DNA from: Arthrobotrys musiformis | Taxonomy: Eukaryota; Ascomycota; Orbiliomycetes; Orbiliales; Orbiliaceae | Length of the DNA stretch: 64,000 bases | Assembly (NCBI GenBank): GCA_036971715.1 | Contig: JAVHJL010000004.1 | Span: 3,286,001-3,350,000 of the forward strand | Reading direction: 5' to 3' | In this document: piece after piece, positions 56,473 through 64,000 of the stretch | Position numbering within the stretch: the stretch's first letter is position 1 | How the letters are laid out: each line of letters begins with the position of its first letter | Notes under the pieces: generated by a model | Told to the model about the DNA's origin: nothing | What the model saw: only the letters and a program-made list of their open reading frames with translations | The model's database searches: none | Program-made: the position numbers and the translations under genes

Positions 56473-59400
56473 TTCGGTGTATTCTTGCACGCCCACTTCG
56501 AGTGGGTGACTAGGGCCGAGAACCAGATATCTCAGCTCGGATTTCACCTAGTTTTATTCCTTGATTTTAGGTCTTCCCGATATATTTTTTTTCTTAAATT
56601 CAATTCCACGTTTTGCTCAACGGGTTATTCAAGCATGTTCAGCTTTCGTTTTGGCAGTCATGTTGATGAGAACGGTTGTTATCGTAATACGGGAGGGCCC
56701 TTTCTTACGGGGACCCTAAAAGTGCTTTGTTCTTTTCTCTTATTTTTTTCTCCTTACTCGCTTTTTCTTAAGGGGTTAATCTTCGGGTTTGCAACTTTTT
56801 ATTTTTTTGAGGAGTCTGTATTATTAAAGGTATTTTAGCTGGAGAATGCATTAGCTGTGGATGTTCTGGCGTTTAGATGATGTGCATAAAATGGAATACA
56901 TGGCCGAAGCGGCGTAGTCAACCTCGACGATTTGTCTCGTAACTACCCCGGGAGGGTCTTGAAGTTTTATTTGAGACTGCATTCATGATTTAACTGGCTA
57001 TAGGGCATGGTTTATCTAGAAACTGTGCCTTTGCTTTCAGTTCGGTATGTAGTGCTACGTATATAATTAAGCTATGGCGTTATGAGGTGCGAAGATGTGC
57101 ATGATCCGGCGGGCCGGACGAATGTGTCGATAGCTAATTTGCTTGAGTCGTCAGAAGGATGGAAGTTGTGATACTACCTAAGTCCTTTGCAGCAGTATCT
57201 GGTCTATGAGATAATTTGTAATGGCGAACTGGTCTGGTAAAGCAAATGCCGAACACATAATTTTCAAACCGTTGGGCGTGGCATTATGCATATGAAAAAC
57301 AATTCGGAGCCTCAGCCCGACGCCGCGACCCACTTTATCACAACAATTTCAATTCGTCCAAGTTGTATGCACTTGAGGGCTATGATAGAGTGTTAGAGAA
57401 GGGATATGTTTTGTGCGACGGAGTTTAGTATTCGTGAAATATGCAGGCGCCGCAGCCGTCGCGTTCGGATCACACATGATAGATTCCGTATCACCGCACC
57501 GACTAGTTAACTGCGCGGTGTTTATTACGCAGTCGAGGGTGAGTGACTCTTCATAGTTAATTATCTGTAGGATCCCTTTGATGATCTTAGGAATCAAGTA
57601 ATTAGAGCTCTCCCTATAGTATGCAGGATCTAGTTGCAACGTTAGCCGATTGGCTTACTATTGCAATTGGTGGGGAGGTGCAGTCTATTACACCGACAGC
57701 CACTCTCGAGGATGTATCTGCAAGCCCTGTGTGACCTTTTAAAACATATAGGCATGTGAGCTCTTGCATGGACGGTTATGTGCGTGCATATATGGAGGAT
57801 CGACTCATGTTTTGACAAGGGCCGAACCCACGGGCAAGGTACTAAGGGTCCATTGAGAGCTAGGGTGTCGATGGTACCGCTTGGGAGTGCATCGTAGGCT
57901 AGGTACTTTGGCGAGATGACTTGGCCATGGGGTTTGTGAGATTCGATTGCTTTGTGGTTAATTGGTGTGGGGGTTATCGGGGGCGGGTTGGATCTATCCG
58001 CTGGCTTGCAGTATTCTCATCAAGCTACTGTCGATGTTGTAGGATCGTCAGGTTGAACCAGTAATATTAATTAACCAATCTTGACAAGATTCGATTGTCG
58101 TTTGAAGGATAACCCATACGTAGATTGATACACAGCATGTAGCTGTAAAGGCTTGGCCTTGCTGTTAGTCCAATGAAACATTTTCGGGGGACTTGCTGTC
58201 CAGAGCCAGATATACTAGCGATATATATCAAGTTTTCTACATTTGGAAAACCGGCATTTCATTATGGTATGTTGGTTCTATTGACTGATCATGATTTGAT
58301 AAAAATTTACAAGATTAATGCAAATAGCTGACCTAGTACCTAGTACTAGCTATCCGACTGCGATCCCATCAAAACCCTAATTTTGACATTTCGAGACGTC
58401 CCACTCTGATCCTTCCTCCCAAGATTGAATTGACTGGGAATAGGTTATACGAGCGAAGTAGCACAAAAGCCTTAAATACGAGGAGCTCTTCATCCCATAT
58501 TTTACACATTCGTATCATCCGCGCCACGTATATCTGTAGACGTCTCATGGAAGGTTTCGAGTTTGGTAGTACTTGCAATCGAACCTGTCTCATTGATCAA
58601 TGATCAATTTCATGAAGGGGTTTTTAGAAGCCCTGTGGGCTCTTCTCTCGCGTTGTCGATGTTGTATTTGTATTACCTTTCACGGGCCCGTTGTCGAGTT
58701 TGGAAAAAAAAGGATTCAGGTTTTGGTTACGAAGTACATGCGTGTCTCATATTCTGGAGCTCTTTCGATTTTTGCAAATTCTGAAGTGCAATCATGATGG
58801 GCTTAAATTTAACTTTTAGAACTTCTATCATGAAGTTATGTAAAGACGAAACCTTGCGAGTGGTTGGTTTGGGAGTCGACAATGTTGCACAATTACAATT
58901 ATCCATCCTCCCGATCCTCGAAAACATCATATCCTAGGGATTGGATGCTTGAAGGTTCTCCCTTGCAGAAAAGAACAGCTATCCAAGGCCATTGAGGATC
59001 ATTTCTTGAAGTATATCTTACTATGATCAATTGTATACATCCTAAAACCTTAAACTCCAACCACTCCTCCAAACGTTCAAACCATGCGACCAACCTGATG
59101 TCGTTCGATACTATAAAAATCGGTATCGTGCTACCGACTCCTAGTTTTTTGCCTCCTCGAATCTTCGGTTTTACAAGCTTTTGCCAATATCAAGAAAAAT
59201 ATCCCTCAGGAACAAGGAATGTTCTAAATGGCATAAGGGAACATATTTGGTTTCGAATGTGATTCACAAATTTTTGGATGGTGTATTGATCAGGGGACCT
59301 AGTGGTAATGGTTGCACAGAAGTGGCGGCGAATGCTGGTCATGATTAGTATACTTACACAGTGCACTCTCGGTTTATACAGTATTACTGAATCCTAATAA

Positions 59401-60320
59401 TCGCTACAATAGCATATTGGTTTCGTGTGCACGTATCTATATTCCGCCCTGTGCGTCTGATATTCCTACGTGGAGACCTCGTGACCCTAGGTCGAGTTTC
59501 AGACATCGGACGTTGCAGTGTCAAACATGCGATGCCGTCTAACATGATATATGATTTATCCTCTATTCTTTGTATACGTAAACCCTCTCGGCGTACAGCA
59601 TATTATTGACGGAGTATATGATACAATGGTCTGGAGCAATTATACAACCGCCCCGAAAAATGCGAAAGGTAGTCTAGGGAAAAAAAAAGAAGAAACGGGT
59701 GTATGAGACGGGCTTCTGCCGCCAGTTTCTAATTGACAGGAAGGGGCCACAAGCTTTCGCTTTGTTTACTTCCCAAGCTTTCACTCCTCAAAGGTATTCT
59801 AGGCCGTTCTAATTCTGTTATATAACTTCAGAAACAAGATATAATAACAAGGTGGCTAGGTAGAACAACTTGTGTAACCATTGCCAGACACCCTTTGTGC
59901 TCGGTGTATTTTTATTACCCTCGTACGCAATTTTGTTTCTACGAGGAGGCCGGGTACCTTCGGAATCCAGCATACGCACACCTTCTTCTTCTTATTTTTA
60001 TGAATCTTGTACTTTTTTTTGTTTTTGATTCGAAGCACGCCCTGTTTTTGTTTTTGACATGAAACGTCTATAATATAAGCTTATTAACCGAGATAAAACA
60101 TTTCTGCTTTGCCGAAATTCAAAATCCGAATGTTAGTTTAGTTGACTAGTAATTGTGTGCTGCTTGTGAGATCTTAATATCGGGAAATATAGGCCGCGTT
60201 CGTCCTATCAGGTTCAGAATCCGGGGTCGCGTCCTCGTATCTGGATATCCTGGCGAGTACGAGCTGCCAGAATGTGCCTTTGTGAGAGATAGATTATATT
60301 ATGCCAACGCACAGAATCGT

Positions 60321-60352
<32 letters not shown>

Positions 60353-63300
60353 GTCTGTGGTTGGGATAAATCGATATTGTAATAGTAGATATTGAAACAG
60401 CTTTCGTCGTGCCCTTGGTTAGATGCTAAAGTTAATCCAGCACGGAACCAAGTGACTTGGTGGTGGTGGTGGTGGTGGGTTTTTGACAAGAGAGAAAACG
60501 GCTTTGTAATGTTGTAGTCAGAGGAGGGATTTGTGACATATGAGCACACCCTCTTTTTTCGAAAGATTTCTGCAATATATTTTTTAAAATCATCACGAAT
60601 GAATTTTTTTAAACTGGGATTTATATCAGCTGCGAACGCGAAATTTGAAGCGGCGCACGGTATACGCCGCCACAAAGCAGGCTGAGGGAGTTGCAATTTC
60701 TTGCTGCTGGGGAAGTTGAAAGATATCACATTATAATTTCATTTATGTGCATGTTATGTGTATGTATTCACATTTTAGATTCAATCTGCCAACTAAATCA
60801 TCTGTGATAAAGCCCATACGCGCCTGGGCGATATCGGTCACGCCGAATGGTGGCCTTATTCCATAGCTGCCAGCAAAAAGACCCCGAAATATAAACGAGC
60901 GCTCGAGCTACAGTTATTGAGAGCATTGACACCACTTTGTCGGAATGGTTTCCCGAGGTTCAGGAGAAGTGCAACACCAAAGACGGATTAATTGTGAGAG
61001 GAAAACTATCCCGGCATCCTGGGTGCTGGATTCACAAAGGGCCAATATCCGAAGAACCCGTTCCTGCATATGTGTGCCTGCTTCTCCTTCCCACAAACGA
61101 TTGCTTCGACCGAGCTCTCATAGAAAACCCCATCAGCTGTTGCATGTTGGTCCAAATTTCAAGTGACGAAGGGGAAAGAAAAGCCAACAGAAAAATTGGA
61201 ATCGCATTCGGGCCAGGCGGGTTTATAATTGGGTCATGAGAGCTGCCCTCGTATCTGCGAAGCATGGGTAAGCGAAAAGACGGGGTGGTAGAATGTTCGA
61301 TCTTGTAAATTTATTTTTTCTTGACTAGGATCGTTTTAATATGACGGTGACTGTGGGGGGGAAGTCGCCTTTTCACAGCTTCTAATAGGCAATTGTGCCT
61401 GTGAAATTAATAGTCGACCTGATGTTGGTGGCTACCGGAAAGCCCTCTTGGTAACAGTTGACACATCATTAAGCTAGGCCATGTGCCAGAAGAACGTTGC
61501 CAGTAACGTTTTCCATGGTATTGCGTAGCTAGTCAATAACGGTATTGGAACTGCTAGTGGAGAAACGGTAACTATTGTCTGTTGGTTGGGACAATACCCC
61601 TGCGTCAGCCATCGACCGCAGGAGTTTCTATTCAGCCTGGAAGCTGAAAAAGTCAGACCATACTGAGGTTTTTTCTGGAGGATAAAATGAACTGTGGCGT
61701 TGGTTCAAGAACCTGTGCCCTTACAGCTTGTGCCGTTTGTGCTTCGAGCGCAGGGGAAACCGAAGAAAGTTTCCTGTCATGATAATATGGAAAATCTCGA
61801 TCCACAATAAATATCTTGACGTTGATATTCTGCGGCTGATATATACATATATTGATTGGTCTTTTGACAGGTGGTTGTGGGTGTCCTGGTCGTTAGAGTC
61901 TCACCAAGCGAACGCGGACTGCATATGTAAGGTGTCTTAGACATATCCCGCTCTGTCAATTGAATTACAACCATCAACAGCAGAAGCTCAGAGTTCTGCA
62001 AGTTCGAAGTCTCTTCAACACCAGCACATTGCCTCCTGCCAGTTTGACCAAGGCTTGGACCCTCGGTGGCTGGCTTGGAACGCTGGGATGTTCCGGGAGA
62101 TCAACAAAGAACGTTAGACTTTTGGCGGCCTGTGCTGTCAAACTGCTTTCGCTCGCTTTGCTACTGGAGCAAAAGATACTTCCAACTACGCCGTCGGCTT
62201 CTCTTTCCGCTGAGAAAACAAGCCATCCAAGCCAAAGAAGGGAGGAGGGGGGAAAGGGGACAGGTCGGTATGTTGATTCCAACAATGTCTCCTGCATGAA
62301 AAGATTCGATTCAACACTTAGTTTTCGACTCGTCTCACTCGAAATTCCTATTATCGTGGGCTTGCAAAATTTTCTCTCTCGACGCTATCACAGAAATGGT
62401 GATATATGGGGCGAATTGGCGAAGATAATCAATTGAGGTTACAATGGCCGACCCTAATTGCTGTGTAGCTCCCCGCCGACCTCCACGTTGTCACATATTT
62501 TTCATTTCCGACTGCATTGAGATCCACGCAAGGATAAGTAAGGGTCCTTTTTTTTTTTTTCCCTTTCTCTCTTTCTCTAGTTATGGTTACCACGTGTGGG
62601 CTTGCGTGATGAGCGATAAAACGGGAATTCTCAAGATGGTTCGATCCATTGCAAACTGCAAGACAGCCGAGATATTAGATCATCGTGGTTCGATCGAGAT
62701 TTACAATGCGACCCAAGCAAATCAGAATTCTCCGATGAGTCCAATGGAGGAGAGAATAGACGAGAAAGATCATACGATATCGGATCCCCGAATGGATTTC
62801 CATTCCTAAGTGGCGTTGCGGAGCAAGGAGTACTCGAGTCCAACGAGGCTGCGAGGAGCTCAGATATATCCAACACGGCCGGCGCGGGGCGGCCGGAAGG
62901 GGGTTGTTCTTTTCTTGAACTTTGTTCCTGTGTAACACCCAGAACGGGCAACACCGGAGAATCCTTCGGTCCGTGTTCGAGAGATCTATCTCAATCTCAT
63001 CTCAAGAGCAATGGCTAATTTCCACGATCGATCGCAAACCGGCCGCCCAAAAATAACTGTCATTTAATGTTCCTGCGTAACTTGTGTAGATCAAAGGGCG
63101 TAATCGCTATCTTGAAATTAAAGTTGTAGATATCAAGCACGTGTGGATGGCTCTACATTTTGAACTTCGATCTGGGATACTTTTCCGGGCATGCACTAGA
63201 TATAGCTATCTAGATCAAGGCTAACCGTCTGGTCATTTTTTTTTTTTTTTACAAAGAGCCGGAGATAAAGTTTCGTCTAAAATATCGTTCGAGACTCGTC

Positions 63301-64000
63301 AGCGCATTAGTATTGGTATGGTTTTTGCGCGCATTTTGCGAGGGCCGGCATTACCGGCATCTGTGAGGCACAAATGATCAGGCTGGCTAACAAGAGAGTC
63401 GTTGCTTATATTGTGAGTAAGCTGCAAAGCTTCCAAAAGTGGGTACCCTTCTGATGAGGGCGGCTGCTAAAGTACTTTATCCAGTCTTGGACTGTAGACG
63501 TCGGGGTAGGTACGCAATGCATCCCGACACGTTTAGCCGTAGTATCAATTAAAACAATAAGAAGACCCCAATAACCTCTGTGCATGTGTGCGCGGGGTGT
63601 CATCGAAGTACGAGTCCTCGAGTGGGGTGTTTCGATTTCCAAGAAACAAAACAAAAAAAAAAAAAACCTGTGCATTCGCCGTCGTCGTAGACGAGATGCG
63701 AGGGCTTTTCCAAGGAGTGGGTCAAGCACACCCATTCGAAGGCGATATTTTGTCAGCTCTACCAATCATACGTCCGAATGGGTTGTTTTTCCCACCTCGA
63801 AGGCTTCAGGTGGCAGAGATCCCGTCTTCGGTTCTTATTAACGAGATGGCCTCGAGTATTGCATCAAGTATCATGTACCCGTGTGATTGACAGTGGCCCA
63901 GATACTGGTCCTTGCATTACGCAGCCTTCCGACGTTTAACAGCAGCTTTGTTTACTTAGTTCTTCCTTTTTCTCGGTGAGCCGTCACATAGTTTCAAGAT
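56473..64000. other. 7.5 kb without a supported gene
   Basis: Both strands were read. Only short, motif-free open frames occur (for example 57349-57639 minus, 60937-61239 plus, 61960-62436 plus, 62444-62809 plus). Features seen are a poly-A run (about 60320-60348), a GGT/TGG run (about 60459-60479), a pyrimidine tract ending in TCTAG (about 62546-62580) that looks like a 3' splice site, poly-T at about 63238-63250 and poly-A at about 63652-63666. It may be the long upstream and leader region of a gene beyond the right edge, but that is only a guess. Confidence 0.5.
60320..60348. repeat. Poly-A homopolymer run
   Basis: An uninterrupted A run of nearly 30 bases. No transposon or retrocopy sequence is recognised next to it. 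Confidence 0.8.

Noticed and set aside
60195..60260. Possible tRNA-like T-arm (GGTTCAGAATCC)
   Set aside because: The loop has an extra base and no matching D-arm, anticodon arm or acceptor stem could be found.
60937..61239. 100-residue plus-strand frame with several Cys
   Set aside because: No signal peptide, domain or splice structure, and competing frames are open on both strands.
62444..62809. 121-residue frame containing a poly-Phe stretch
   Set aside because: The Phe run comes from a pyrimidine tract that looks like a splice acceptor region rather than coding sequence.

Overview
This is a 64 kb piece of a filamentous ascomycete genome (Pezizomycotina). The evidence is many short introns with GTAAGT/GTATGT donors and CTAAC-type branch sites, single-copy ascomycete housekeeping genes, WSC-domain and other Cys-rich secreted proteins, and fungal-type forms of MTD1, PXMP4, ATP4 and PTA1. 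The abundance of WSC/Cys-rich secreted proteins would fit Orbiliomycetes or a relative, but that is a weak inference. No rRNA, CRISPR or convincing tRNA was seen.

Left part (1-31 kb). The window opens inside a large minus-strand gene (1-5045, running off the left edge). It encodes Cys-rich modules, three WSC domains, a Thr-rich linker and a subtilisin-like region whose catalytic-Asp motif is altered. Next come MMS19/MET18 (-), MTD1 (+), RPF2 (-), a Cys-rich secreted protein (-), PXMP4 (+) and a membrane-anchored pepsin-like protein lacking both catalytic aspartates (-). Then there is an arsenic cluster: intact arsH (+), a decayed ACR3 arsenite-efflux gene (-), another decayed coding region (+) and an intact arsenite methyltransferase (-). 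Fragmentary coding remains, including a TPR remnant, fill 27.8-28.8 kb, followed by NTAQ1 (-).

Middle part (31-47 kb) is gene-dense core genome: a probable complex I 17.8 kDa subunit (+), a SET/MYND methyltransferase (-), NOC4 (-), ATP4 (+), PTA1/symplekin (+), a long conserved-looking protein of unknown role (+) and a PEBP/TFS1-like protein (-). Several pairs are divergent with short shared promoters (30.9-31.15 kb, 36.06-36.35 kb, 9.86-10.45 kb).

Right part (47-64 kb) is sparser. It holds a small membrane protein gene (+), a 23-bp tandem repeat, a minus-strand reading frame interrupted by one stop codon, a second member of the Cys-rich secreted family seen at 13.9 kb (+), and a NUFIP/CCCH zinc-finger protein (+). 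The last 7.5 kb has no gene I can support.

The most unusual items are the Cys-rich secreted family with an internal duplication (two copies 37 kb apart), the two protease-like proteins that have lost catalytic residues, and the arsenic cluster that kept methylation and ArsH while its efflux pump decayed.
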